Shown here piece by piece: positions 51,765 through 61,181 of a stretch of 64,000 bases of DNA. The DNA is from Nitrosopumilaceae archaeon (GTDB taxonomy: Archaea > Thermoproteota > Nitrososphaeria > Nitrososphaerales > Nitrosopumilaceae). Location: contig JANQNN010000044.1 in NCBI GenBank assembly GCA_028279545.1, positions 59,517 through 123,516 of the forward strand. The letters are read 5' to 3'. The position numbers and the translations under genes were made by a program. Numbering within the stretch: the first letter of the stretch is position 1; every line of letters begins with the position of its first letter. The notes beneath the pieces are model-generated. The model had not been told where the DNA came from and ran no database searches. It saw nothing but the letters and a program-made list of their open reading frames with translations.

Positions 51765-52721
51765 TTAACTAATTTTCAGCATTCTGTTTATGGCTAGTCT
51801 GGCTTTGTCTGCAATATCTTTGGGTACTTTTACTTCATACTTGTCTTCCACAAGTGAGTCATAAACTTTCTCAAGAGTATTCATTTTCATATATTGACAC
51901 TCTGCTTTCTCTGATGCTGGGATGAATGTTTTGTTTGGATTTTGTTGCTTCATACGATACAAGATCCCAGTTTCAGTTGCTACAACATAGTTTTTGGCTT
52001 TGGAATTTTTGGCATGATTAAGCATCCCTTCTGTTGACAAAATTGAGACTGGTCTATCTTCAAAGCTTCCTGTAGCAAAATCATACATCATGGGGGTAGT
52101 ACAACTACATTCTGGATGAATAAGAAATTCGGCTTCTTTCAATGAATCAATTTTTTTTGTTATATCATCAGGAGTAATTCCCGCATGAACATGACATTCA
52201 CCTGCCCAAATTCGCATGTTTTTTCGTCCAGTCATTTTTGCAACATAAGAGCCCAAAAACATATCAGGTAAAAATAAAATTTCTTTATTTTCAGGAATTG
52301 ATTTTACAACATTGACTGCATTTGACGAAGTACAACAATAATCTAATTCAGATTTAATCTCTGCTGTTGTGTTAACATATCCCACCGCAATTGCACCAGG
52401 ATGTTGTTTTTTCCAATTTTTTAATTCATCTAAAGTAATAGAATCAGAGAGTGAACACCCGGCCTCCAAGTCTGGAATTAGGACCTTTTTTTGTGGGCTA
52501 ATTATTGATGCAGTTTCTGCCATAAAGTGAACTCCGCAAAACAAAATTGTTTTTTGATCAACCTTAGCTGCCTGTCTTGATAATCCCAAAGAATCACCAG
52601 TAAAATCAGCCACATCTTGGACAGATGGAATCTGGTAATTATGAGCAAGAATTACTACATCTTTTTCTTTTTTTAAGCGTAAAATATCCTCTTTAAGCTT
52701 CGAGGTTTCCTGAACTAACAT
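51765..52721 (-). CDS. nadA: quinolinate synthase A
   Basis: 318 residues, the [4Fe-4S] enzyme that joins iminoaspartate and dihydroxyacetone phosphate. Three conserved cluster Cys sites are in place (FCGVHFMAET, the GECHVHAGIT element and the final PASEKAECQYMKM). Motifs VILAHNYQIPSVQDVADFTG and CCTSSNAVNVV also fit NadA. Partner of nadX just upstream on the same strand. The Mrp Fe-S carrier is nearby. Confidence 0.95.
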   Translation of the reverse strand: MLVQETSKLKEDILRLKKEKDVVILAHNYQIPSVQDVADFTGDSLGLSRQAAKVDQKTILFCGVHFMAETASIISPQKKVLIPDLEAGCSLSDSITLDELKNWKKQHPGAIAVGYVNTTAEIKSELDYCCTSSNAVNVVKSIPENKEILFLPDMFLGSYVAKMTGRKNMRIWAGECHVHAGITPDDITKKIDSLKEAEFLIHPECSCTTPMMYDFATGSFEDRPVSILSTEGMLNHAKNSKAKNYVVATETGILYRMKQQNPNKTFIPASEKAECQYMKMNTLEKVYDSLVEDKYEVKVPKDIADKARLAINRMLKIS

Positions 52722-52814
52722 AATCTAATAAAAAATGCAGGGATTGAGAATTTAAAGAGTGAGAAGATGTCTAAAATTTACCAAAAATAAGCAATAATGA
52801 CAATTTTTGCCATA

Positions 52815-53636
52815 TTATGTTCCAATCTGAATTTCATCTGAACAATATTTTCTTAGGGTTTCAATAGCAGAAAGGATTGCTAATCTACTTGTTTTTGGGT
52901 TATTCTTGTCCGGAAAGTTTTCAATTGTGAAAGTCATTTTTCCAAAACTTCCAAAAGCCTCAATGTGGTGAGTATTTTTGTTAGTTTTTGGGTCTGCAAT
53001 TATTTTGACTTGAGTTTTTTCACTCCCAATTCCCACAAGGGAAAGTAACGCCGCAACATTGATGTTTGCAGGAAACAGAGAAACAGCCTCTTTTGCAGTT
53101 CCCTTAAAAATTAAAGTTTCAGAAGATAGTGAATCCAAATCAATGTCCGATGTTTCAAAAAACCTGGCACCTTTCAGAGACCTTGGATTTTTGGTAGTAG
53201 TAATAGATAAGCCGTCTAATTTGTTCTGTACAGATTTTATTCCATCTAAACCTGCTATTGCTCCCGATGGAAGATAAATGGTTTTTTTAAAATCCTTGCA
53301 AGCATCAGACAAAATTTCAAAAACAGATTCATCTAGTAATGCTCCTGCACTCATAATCATCAAATCTTTTTTATTTTGTAAAACACTCAATGCAACATCC
53401 TTTACTGCATTTTGGGAGGCAGCCTCAACTACAATATCAATTGGGTTTGAAGAAAGTAAATGTGAGTTTTCTGAAATAATCGGTTTATTTGTTAATTTTT
53501 CATATAATTTAGTTGATGCCTCTCTGGATTCATCATAAATATGGGTAAGTTGAGCAGGAATTTTTCCAGAATCAATTGCTAATGCAATTTGAGTTCCTAT
53601 GGCACCACATCCCAAAAGGCCTATTCTTTTCATCAT
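52815..53636 (-). CDS. nadX: L-aspartate dehydrogenase
   Basis: 273 residues. Rossmann NAD(P) site at the start (GLLGCGAIGTQIALAIDSGK), then SAGALLDESVFEILSDACKD and YLPSGAIAGLDGIKS, with the catalytic His in the TKNPRSLKGARFF/THHIEAFGSFGKM region. It makes iminoaspartate from aspartate without oxygen, so replaces NadB. Together with NadA and NadC completes the pathway from aspartate to NaMN in this window. Start ATG 53636 gives MMKRIGLLG. Confidence 0.92.
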   Translation of the reverse strand: MMKRIGLLGCGAIGTQIALAIDSGKIPAQLTHIYDESREASTKLYEKLTNKPIISENSHLLSSNPIDIVVEAASQNAVKDVALSVLQNKKDLMIMSAGALLDESVFEILSDACKDFKKTIYLPSGAIAGLDGIKSVQNKLDGLSITTTKNPRSLKGARFFETSDIDLDSLSSETLIFKGTAKEAVSLFPANINVAALLSLVGIGSEKTQVKIIADPKTNKNTHHIEAFGSFGKMTFTIENFPDKNNPKTSRLAILSAIETLRKYCSDEIQIGT

Positions 53637-53812
53637 GAAAAATTAGAAAATATTACCTAATTAATTTAGCCAAAAACTCTCAAAATTCTGGTTTTTCTTG
53701 AATGTAGGGGTTATGCGTAAATCAAGGAATTTTTATAATTTTTTTCTTCGAAATTTAATAAATAAGTAGAATTTGTCATTAATCTATTTATGATAAAAAA
53801 AGAAGTAAAATT

Positions 53813-54829
53813 ATGGAAAAAACCACTCTAAAAAAAATTATTTTTGGTTTTACTTTATTTGTCGTAATATCTGTTATTATTCCAGTAAATGCAGAAGTAG
53901 AAGCTCCAATCAAACAATTGAAAAAGGGTACAGCAGTTGAAGATATTATTTGCAAATCAGATCTTAATCTAATAATTCGAAATAATGGGATGCCTGCCTG
54001 TGTTAAGCAAACAACTGCAGAAAGATTTCAAAGTTTAGGATTAGCTACAATTCCAATTAAATTTACCAATTTACAAAACGAAGTGGAACAAACTTCTACA
54101 ACTAAAGAGATACCTCATTTCAATGATGAAAAAGATGAAATTAAAACCATTCCTGCATCAGGAGGAACATTTGTAAATTTTTACATTACAGATGATGATT
54201 TGAATATTGCCCATACAGGCGTGGAAATTATAGAAACTGCAGGTCTGCTTGAATTTACAATTAATGGAATTCCAATACCAGGTCCAGGAAAAATGGTGGA
54301 GACTGGGCCTGATACAGGTGTGTTTTTTGCCAAGTTACAATTACCTGAAACAATTAACGGAAAGCCAATTAGCCAAGATGATATTGTGGAAGTAAAATAT
54401 TTAGATCAATCAGATATTTCAGGAGAACCCAGAGTTTTGGTAAAATCATTTCCTTTGAAAAACACTTTTGCACAGATTCAACAATCAACTGATAAAACAA
54501 GAATAGGTCACGAGTTTACTGTTAGCCTCTACGAACCAGATGCAAATAGAGATTCAAAAGACGTAGACAGAATTCCTCTTAGCAGATTAGAGTATCGTGG
54601 AGAAGGTGGGATTAGAGTACTTCTTTCTGATCCAAGTTTTGATGCCAATTCAAATTTTCTTTTAGAAACTGGAGAAAATACTAATATTTTTGAGGTCAAA
54701 ATAAAAATTCCAAGACAAATTAATGGTGATGTAGTTCACATTGGAGATTGGTATGAAATACGCTACGTAGATTTTTCTACACCTTCAGGAACTTCAGAAA
54801 AAATTATTTTGAAAGGTAAAATTGGTTGA
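53813..54829 (+). CDS. exported protein with CKxxLxLIIxxxGxPACV motif
   Basis: Signal peptide at 1-27 (LKKIIFGFTLFVVISVIIPVNAE). Next segment (residues about 42-75) holds a Cys pair, DIICKSDLNLIIRNNGMPACV, a motif that recurs near the N-terminus of thaumarchaeal surface proteins. Then two beta domains (about 105-215 and 225-335) with repeated pattern (GAFFVNFYITDDDLNIAHTG-type, ETGPDTGVFFAKLQLPETIN and ETGENTNIFEVKIKIPRQIN). The duplicated module binds perhaps calcium through its Asp-rich turns. Function unknown. Confidence 0.7.
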   Translation: MEKTTLKKIIFGFTLFVVISVIIPVNAEVEAPIKQLKKGTAVEDIICKSDLNLIIRNNGMPACVKQTTAERFQSLGLATIPIKFTNLQNEVEQTSTTKEIPHFNDEKDEIKTIPASGGTFVNFYITDDDLNIAHTGVEIIETAGLLEFTINGIPIPGPGKMVETGPDTGVFFAKLQLPETINGKPISQDDIVEVKYLDQSDISGEPRVLVKSFPLKNTFAQIQQSTDKTRIGHEFTVSLYEPDANRDSKDVDRIPLSRLEYRGEGGIRVLLSDPSFDANSNFLLETGENTNIFEVKIKIPRQINGDVVHIGDWYEIRYVDFSTPSGTSEKIILKGKIG

Positions 54830-54865
54830 TTTAAAATTTTTCCAACTAAAGTTGGAGATTAAAAT

Positions 54866-55078
54866 ATGCAACAAATTCCAAGGTTAACATTGGAAATAGG
54901 AAATTTAGGTTTAGGTGTTGGCTTGGTTGTAATGGGGATAATTATTGTGTTTGTAGGAAGCTATTTCAGCAAGAGAATTGGCATCATGCATGTTATGATT
55001 TACTTTATGGCAGCCTTTGTTTTATTGACAGGAGTTTTGTTGTTATTTGCATATGATAGGCCTTCTATCTTTTTTTGA
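54866..55078 (+). CDS. two-span membrane protein, 70 aa
   Basis: ATG 54866. Two spans (about 14-32, LGVGLVVMGIIIVFVGSYF, and 42-63, VMIYFMAAFVLLTGVLLLFA), short loop SKRIGIMH. Follows the exported-protein gene by 37 bases. Family unknown; might serve as partner of the exported protein but no evidence beyond position. Confidence 0.55.
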   Translation: MQQIPRLTLEIGNLGLGVGLVVMGIIIVFVGSYFSKRIGIMHVMIYFMAAFVLLTGVLLLFAYDRPSIFF

Positions 55079-55175
55079 AATCATTTCAACCTTTTTAGAA
55101 AATAAATCTGAGAATTAACAGATAATTTAAAAAAATATTAAAAATGCCTTTTAGGTTAAAGAAAAACCTAAAAGT

Positions 55176-55433
55176 TTACACATTTTTCTTTGCATTGGAA
55201 GCAGCTCTGGCAACAACTATAGTTAAGATAACCGCAGCTATTGTAACTACAATTGCGTAAATTAGCATGGGAGCTATTGCATCTGCTGTTCCAAAGATTT
55301 CTTTGAAAATTGCTTTTATGGCTTCGTTCCAAGCTAAAGCTGCAACTAAACCAAATGCGGCAGTAACCAATGCTGCAATTTTGTCTAGAACTTCCACCTT
55401 TAGCGGAACTGGTTTTTCTTCATCTTCCCCCAT
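55176..55433 (-). CDS. DUF5654-type membrane protein
   Basis: About 85 residues. Two spans (about 22-43, IAALVTAAFGLVAALAWNEA, and 55-80, LIYAIVVTIAAVILTIVVAR) with LAWNEAIKAIF in the loop, as in the small archaeal DUF5654 proteins (family match from memory). The track frame opens at 55448 with MRQII; the ATG at 55433 (MGEDEEKPVPLK) is the better start. Unknown function. Confidence 0.65.
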   Translation of the reverse strand: MGEDEEKPVPLKVEVLDKIAALVTAAFGLVAALAWNEAIKAIFKEIFGTADAIAPMLIYAIVVTIAAVILTIVVARAASNAKKNV

Positions 55434-55593
55434 TATGATTTGCCTCAAAAGACTTCCAATTTAAGGAAATCGATAAGATTAGAGCCTAAACGCTCAGAAA
55501 TATCATCCATTAATAATTTTGATAAAAATCATAATTCAGTTGTCAACATTTCGTATAACCTAAAGATTTTATTCAAAAAAAATAACCATTTTT

Positions 55594-56430
55594 GTGCTCA
55601 ATACAGTTTACAAAGATGCTATTTTAAAGAGGGAAAAAATGCTATCCGTCCTAAAAGGACCACAATTTGAGCAAATTCTAAGTAAAGCCAAAGAAAACTG
55701 GGTAGAGTACCAACCAACAAAATATGAGGCAGTTATTGCTGGAATTGATTCAAGTTTTAACAATACAAAATTTCAAGGAATTGATCTTTGGGCAGCTACT
55801 GCGGTTTCCGTAAAGTCAGATGGAGAAATCCTTGTTGATATTCATGATTCAGGATTGGGTTCTGACATTGATATTTCAAGAATAGCTAGTAAAATGGAAA
55901 TTGATGCCTGTGAAAAATCAGTTGAACAAGTAGACATGGTACTTATGGATGGATCCCTACACTCACAATTTATGACAAGACAATCAACACTTGATTCCTT
56001 AATGATAAAAACAATGAAAAAGAAAAACAATGTTATTTTCGTAGCAAAGACATCCAATACAAAAAAACAATTTGAAAATCTTGGATCTTTAGCTGGAGAC
56101 ATTTTTTACTATAATCACCTAACAAAATCTCCTGGTTTTTCAAAAATATTTATTGAAAAAAAATATGGAAATGATAAAATAATTTCTTCAACTTTCGTCA
56201 GACTCAGTGAATCCACGCCAATTATAAAATTAGAATTTTTAGGTGGAGATCATTCCCAAAATGAAATTAAAACTGTTTTAAATCAATTGTATAAAAACAG
56301 TGTTGGAGGATATCCCTATTCATTAAAACTTGCTCATAATAATTGTAAAATTTCTGATAAAGAACTAGCGAAAATGGTCAGTCTTCTTGGTTTGAGTAAT
56401 GAAATTGGTTCAAGGGAGGTTTTAGGTTGA
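55594..56430 (+). CDS. nurA: NurA 5'-3' nuclease
   Basis: 278 residues, GTG start (Met17 alternative). The two acid clusters of NurA are visible: GIDSSFNNTKFQGI (about 51) and MVLMDGSLHSQF (about 119), plus the ending THNNCKISDKELAKMV-type region (AHNNCKISDK). Works with HerA as a translocating nuclease for 5'-end resection. Stop overlaps the herA start by four bases (56427-56430), SD GGGAGGT before herA lies inside nurA. Confidence 0.9.
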   Translation: MLNTVYKDAILKREKMLSVLKGPQFEQILSKAKENWVEYQPTKYEAVIAGIDSSFNNTKFQGIDLWAATAVSVKSDGEILVDIHDSGLGSDIDISRIASKMEIDACEKSVEQVDMVLMDGSLHSQFMTRQSTLDSLMIKTMKKKNNVIFVAKTSNTKKQFENLGSLAGDIFYYNHLTKSPGFSKIFIEKKYGNDKIISSTFVRLSESTPIIKLEFLGGDHSQNEIKTVLNQLYKNSVGGYPYSLKLAHNNCKISDKELAKMVSLLGLSNEIGSREVLG

Positions 56431-57959
56431 GTTTAGGTTATGTAATAGGCGAATCCAGACCTACTTTTGTAACTGCTCTTACCTCAAGACCACTCTCAGT
56501 AGGGGAATACGTAATAATTGACACCGAAGAGGGAAAAATTCTCGGATTGGTTGAAAAATCAAAAGTATCTAGTGCAGCTTTTGCAGACGTTAGAAATTTT
56601 GACGAAGCTTCCGAAAGTACGGAAATTGCAGCTATAAACAAGAGAGATAAAACCTTTACAGCAAATATCGGAATTTTAGGCTTTTTAGATAAACTTCCTA
56701 AGGGACAATCCATTATTCCTTCAATACCTCCTATTCCAGGAACAGAAATTGTTCAGCCAACAAAAAAAGAGCTTGAATCAATTTTTAGTTCTACAAATAA
56801 AGGATGGGTAAAAATTGGAAACCTATTAAGAAATAAAACCATTGAAGCTAAAATCAATTTAGATAAAATTGTATCAAGACATTTAGGGATTTTAGCCATG
56901 ACAGGAATGGGAAAAAGTAATTTGGTTTCTTTAATAACAAAGCAAATTGGTCAACTAAAAGGGACGGTAATTATTTTTGATTATCATAATGACTACACCT
57001 CATTAAATATTCCAGGAATAAATGTAGTTGATGCAAAAATAAATCCAAGATTATTAGATTCCGACCAACTATCCGAAGTTTTAGAAATCAGAGATGGTGC
57101 AAATGTGCAACAACGAGTGCTTCGAATGGCATTTACAAAATCCGTAAAAGAGTCAAAAGAATTTTGGACCAAATTGGAAAATGAACTAGATTTTATTGTC
57201 AATGCCGAAGATAAAAAATTAAAAGAAATTAGGACTTCAGCTTATAGAGTCCAGGATATTGTGGAAGAAGCACAAAAAAGATTTGAAGATATTTTAGATC
57301 CAGATATGGGAGATCCAATTGGGTTCATCAAGGAAGGAAAAACAAACGTTTTGAATATTTCTGAACTTTCAGAAAAACAAGCCAATGTGGCCGTTGCATT
57401 TTATCTACAACAATTACTTAAAGATAGAAAAGATGCAAGTATGGCAAAACACGGAAAGACCAAAAGGGAAAGAAACTATAGATTTCATTCACCAATTTTT
57501 GTAATAATAGAAGAAGCCCACGTTTTTATTCCAAAGGACCACGATACCAGTGCTAAATACTGGGCTGCCAAAATTGCAAGAGAAGGAAGGAAATTTGGGC
57601 TAGGATTAGGAATTGTTTCTCAACGACCTAGAAGTGTTGATCTCAATGTATTAAGTCAAATGGGTTCTTTTGCAATAATGAAAATTATTCAAGAAGATGA
57701 TCAGCGCCAAATATCCTCTGCTACCGAATCAACTAGTCGCGAATTGATTTCTCAATTAACTTCCTTAAATGTAGGCGATGCAATCTTGGTAGGTCAATGG
57801 GCTAATTTACCATCATTGGTTCATGTAGATGAGGTCAAAGAAAAGATAATGGGATCGGATCAAAGTGCTGTTAACTCTTGGGAAAATGCTGAAAAGATGA
57901 ACGAGATAGCCGTTGAATCAACGCAAGGTTTAGTTCAAAAAGACTTATTGTTAGATTAA
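56427..57959 (+). CDS. herA: HerA DNA translocase/helicase
   Basis: 510 residues: N-terminal HAS-barrel (SLGYVIGESRPTFVTALTSR), RecA-like core with Walker A AMTGMGKSNLVSL (about 158), Walker B IFVIIEEAHVFIP (about 357) and the arginine-containing GLGIVSQRPRSVD. Hexameric ATPase that drives DNA through NurA. TTG start with overlapping SD; one base separates its stop from the ATG of mre11. Confidence 0.93.
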   Translation: MSLGYVIGESRPTFVTALTSRPLSVGEYVIIDTEEGKILGLVEKSKVSSAAFADVRNFDEASESTEIAAINKRDKTFTANIGILGFLDKLPKGQSIIPSIPPIPGTEIVQPTKKELESIFSSTNKGWVKIGNLLRNKTIEAKINLDKIVSRHLGILAMTGMGKSNLVSLITKQIGQLKGTVIIFDYHNDYTSLNIPGINVVDAKINPRLLDSDQLSEVLEIRDGANVQQRVLRMAFTKSVKESKEFWTKLENELDFIVNAEDKKLKEIRTSAYRVQDIVEEAQKRFEDILDPDMGDPIGFIKEGKTNVLNISELSEKQANVAVAFYLQQLLKDRKDASMAKHGKTKRERNYRFHSPIFVIIEEAHVFIPKDHDTSAKYWAAKIAREGRKFGLGLGIVSQRPRSVDLNVLSQMGSFAIMKIIQEDDQRQISSATESTSRELISQLTSLNVGDAILVGQWANLPSLVHVDEVKEKIMGSDQSAVNSWENAEKMNEIAVESTQGLVQKDLLLD

Positions 57960-59102
57960 ATGATATTTTCACATATTTCAGATACTCATTTAGGACTAGT
58001 ACAGTATGGTTCAGAAGAAAGAGAACAGGATGTATACCTTTCTTTTAATGAATCCATTGACACATCAATTAAGGATCATGTTGATTTTGTAATTTTTGCA
58101 GGAGATATTTTTCATGTACCAAATCCAAGTGGGACTGCCATTGTTCAAATGGCAAACGCTCTGAAAAGATTAAAACAAAATAATATTGATTCTTTTTTTA
58201 TTTTGGGAGAACATGATATTAGTAGAATTCGGTCCACCCCAATCCCTTATGTATATCATAATTTGGAATTCTCTCGATATATTGGACAAGGGAAACCCTT
58301 TGAATACAAAGGAAATCTTTTAGTGGGTTTTGATAAAATAAGAAAAGCCGAAATTTCAAAATATGAAGGAAGATTTGCCCAAATTGATCAGGCCATTAAA
58401 GAGCATTCTGGCCATAAGATTTTAGTTCTTCATCAAGGAATTTCAGAGTTTAACAAGTTTGCAGGAGAATTACAATCCACAGACCTTCCCAAAAATTTCA
58501 CCTACTATGCAATGGGACACTTGCACGATAAAGAATTTAGGAATTTTAATCATTTATCTGGCCCAGTTGCCTACCCCGGCTCAACTGAACTTACTACAAG
58601 TGAGGGAATAAAAGAAACCAACAAAGGATTTTTTGAAGTAGATATTTCAAAAAAAGAAGCAAGCCTAAATTGGATTAAATTAGAAACTAGGCCACAGTTT
58701 TCATTCAAAACAAATTATGAGGAATTAGGAAATTTTATGGATGAAGTAATAGAAAAAGTTTCAAACTTTAAAAGAAAATCTGTTGTGGAAATAAAGATTC
58801 AAGGAGAAAAAATAGAAACTGAATTTATTCAAAGTCAAATGGAGCGATTACAAAATAACACCTTGAGATGTTTTTGGCGAGTTCTTTCAAATCATGATGT
58901 AAAGTCGTCAGTTTTCTTAAACAGACCAAGTGTGATTGATGATGAAATGTTCAGATTGTCAGTAAATTCATTGGGTTCAGAACAGATTGCAAAATTTGCA
59001 ATTAAAGAACTTCTTCCACATTTGACATTAACTCAAATCAAAGAGGCTACGCAGATTATTCTTGAGAATTATGAAAATTTCAAAAAGGAGGAAATAAATT
59101 GA
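57960..59102 (+). CDS. mre11: Mre11 nuclease
   Basis: 380 residues. Phosphoesterase motifs: SHISDTHLG (I), FAGDIFHVP (II), ILGEHDISRIR (III), VLHQGISE (IV) and YAMGHLHDKEF (V). Motif III is usually GNHD; the metal-bridging Asn is Glu here, which merits a look since some archaea have GDHD. Mre11 with Rad50 opens and resects double-strand breaks. C-terminal half is the cap plus a helical Rad50-binding tail. The four-base overlap with rad50 (59099-59102) shows coupling. Confidence 0.93.
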   Translation: MIFSHISDTHLGLVQYGSEEREQDVYLSFNESIDTSIKDHVDFVIFAGDIFHVPNPSGTAIVQMANALKRLKQNNIDSFFILGEHDISRIRSTPIPYVYHNLEFSRYIGQGKPFEYKGNLLVGFDKIRKAEISKYEGRFAQIDQAIKEHSGHKILVLHQGISEFNKFAGELQSTDLPKNFTYYAMGHLHDKEFRNFNHLSGPVAYPGSTELTTSEGIKETNKGFFEVDISKKEASLNWIKLETRPQFSFKTNYEELGNFMDEVIEKVSNFKRKSVVEIKIQGEKIETEFIQSQMERLQNNTLRCFWRVLSNHDVKSSVFLNRPSVIDDEMFRLSVNSLGSEQIAKFAIKELLPHLTLTQIKEATQIILENYENFKKEEIN

Positions 59103-61177
59103 TATCAACAGTAGAGTTAGGGGATTTTCTATCCCATTCTGAAACAAAATTAGATTTTGAAAATGGAGTAACCGTATTTGTTGGTCAAAATGGTGCAGGG
59201 AAATCTAGCATCATCGATGCTTTGACCTTTGCTTTATTTGGGCAACACACTAGAAAGTCAAATAAAGGATTGATAAAACGCGGTGCAACCCAAGGATTTT
59301 CAAAAGTAGAGTTTACTATTAATGGCAAGAAATATCAGGCTGTTAGAAAAATTGACAGTAAAGGCGTTTTAGCAGCAAAATTGTCAGAGAAAAGTGATGA
59401 TAATACAATCGAAATTGCTGCAGGAGAGAGAAAACAATTTGGAGAATCAATGACCAATGAAATTGAAAAAATAATTGGCTTAGATTTTGAAAAATTAAAA
59501 ATTGCCTCAATAGTTCAACAAGGTGAACTTAATTCAATAATTAAAGCCAAACCTAAAGAATTCAAAGAATTACTCAATGCAGTTATTGGGATTGATAAGT
59601 TAGATGTTGCTTCAAATTCAATGAAAGAAGCAATAAAAGAATTTAGAGAAAAAATTAAAGAAAAAATAGGCTATGACGATTCCCATATCGAAATTTTATT
59701 AGATGATTTGAAAAACCAGCAAAATGAGCTAAAAGAAGCAAAACCTCAAGAAGAAAATCTAAGAGAACAGAATGAAAAGTTAAAAAATGAATTGGGAGCT
59801 TTGCGTACAAAATTTGAACAAGATTCCCCAAAAATTGAAAAGATAAAGCAATTAAAATTAAGAAAACAAGAACTTTTAGACTATGCAAGAGATGCCATAA
59901 AAGGAATTCAAAAAGAAATTTCTGAGAATGAGCGTAAAATTCATGATTGTGAGGGATGTTTTCAACATCTTGGTTTAAAAAATGACTTGGAATCAAAAAT
60001 CGAAAAAGTTGATTTGGCAATAAATGGAACACAAAAAAAAATTCAAGATCTAACCAATGAAGTTGCTTCTTTAAAGGAAAAACAAATCCTCGCAAAAAAA
60101 CTTCAGTTAAAAGACAATAAATGCCCTGTTTGTGATTCAGAAGTTGAAAAATTAAACCCATTGTTTCAAGAAGAGCATTTAAAAAATGAACTTATTTTAA
60201 TCCAAAAACAAATCGATAAAAACAAAAAAGAACAAGAAATGTACCAAGAGAAAAAGTTAGAATTTTTACAAAAAATACAAAACGTTAGAGAATCAGAGGC
60301 AGTTTTAAAAGCTCATTCCATCCAAAATGAAGAAGAATTACAAAAAATTAAAGATAATATTAAACAAAAAAAATCTAGTATTCAGAATATTCCCTCTTTT
60401 TCAAATAGTAGCCTGTTGGAAATTTCGCAGATTGATTCGCACTCAAAATTTGTTTTTGAAAATATTTGTCAATTAGAAAACGAAACTAAAGGATTTGATG
60501 AAGAAGAAATTATTAATCTTAAAAAATTAATTAATGAAAAACAAACAAATCTTTCAATTGTTGATCAACAATTAGGTGCCATAAAAGAAAAAATTTCAAA
60601 GAATGAGCAACAAGTAAAAAAACTAACTGAAGTAATTTCTGAATTAAAAACCGTTAAAGAATATATGGTTCAGTTAGATTCAATTCATTCCAATATTTTT
60701 AGTAGAGATGGTTCTGTAGCAACCAGCTTAAGATCATGGGCACTAAATACAATTTCAATAAAGGCTTCTGAATATCTCACATTACTAAATACAAAAATCC
60801 AAAGAATGCAATTAACTGAAAAAGCTAGAGATATCAACATTAGTTGTTATTCGAAAAAAGAAGTTCTGGATTTAGAATCTTTAAGCGGAGGAGAACAAGT
60901 GAGTGTTGCCTTAGCGTTGAGATTAGGAATGGCTAGACTTTTAGGCTCATCTAATCTTAATTTAATGATACTTGATGAGCCAACAACTCATCTTGATGAG
61001 GAAAGAAAAAAATCACTAGTAGGGGTTTTGTCTCAATTATCAAATATTTCAAATTCTGAACTACCTATGCAATTTATCATAATTACACATGATTCAGAAA
61101 TTTTTGAGAATTCTACGGTTGAAAAAATTTACAAATTTCAATCAACCGAAAAAGGTAGTATAGTTACGGCCCTTTAG
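59099..61177 (+). CDS. rad50: Rad50 ATPase with zinc hook
   Basis: 692 residues (shorter than the approx. 880-900 usual for archaeal Rad50, because the coiled coil is short). Walker A VGQNGAGKSSIIDA (about 28-41), long coiled coils on both sides of the zinc hook KCPVCDSEVEKLNP (CPVC near residue 341), ABC signature SLSGGEQVSVALALRLGMA and Walker B LMILDEPTTHLDEER. TTG start, strong SD GGAGG (59087-59091). Completes the end-resection operon. Confidence 0.94.
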   Translation: MISTVELGDFLSHSETKLDFENGVTVFVGQNGAGKSSIIDALTFALFGQHTRKSNKGLIKRGATQGFSKVEFTINGKKYQAVRKIDSKGVLAAKLSEKSDDNTIEIAAGERKQFGESMTNEIEKIIGLDFEKLKIASIVQQGELNSIIKAKPKEFKELLNAVIGIDKLDVASNSMKEAIKEFREKIKEKIGYDDSHIEILLDDLKNQQNELKEAKPQEENLREQNEKLKNELGALRTKFEQDSPKIEKIKQLKLRKQELLDYARDAIKGIQKEISENERKIHDCEGCFQHLGLKNDLESKIEKVDLAINGTQKKIQDLTNEVASLKEKQILAKKLQLKDNKCPVCDSEVEKLNPLFQEEHLKNELILIQKQIDKNKKEQEMYQEKKLEFLQKIQNVRESEAVLKAHSIQNEEELQKIKDNIKQKKSSIQNIPSFSNSSLLEISQIDSHSKFVFENICQLENETKGFDEEEIINLKKLINEKQTNLSIVDQQLGAIKEKISKNEQQVKKLTEVISELKTVKEYMVQLDSIHSNIFSRDGSVATSLRSWALNTISIKASEYLTLLNTKIQRMQLTEKARDINISCYSKKEVLDLESLSGGEQVSVALALRLGMARLLGSSNLNLMILDEPTTHLDEERKKSLVGVLSQLSNISNSELPMQFIIITHDSEIFENSTVEKIYKFQSTEKGSIVTAL

Positions 61178-61181
61178 TTTG

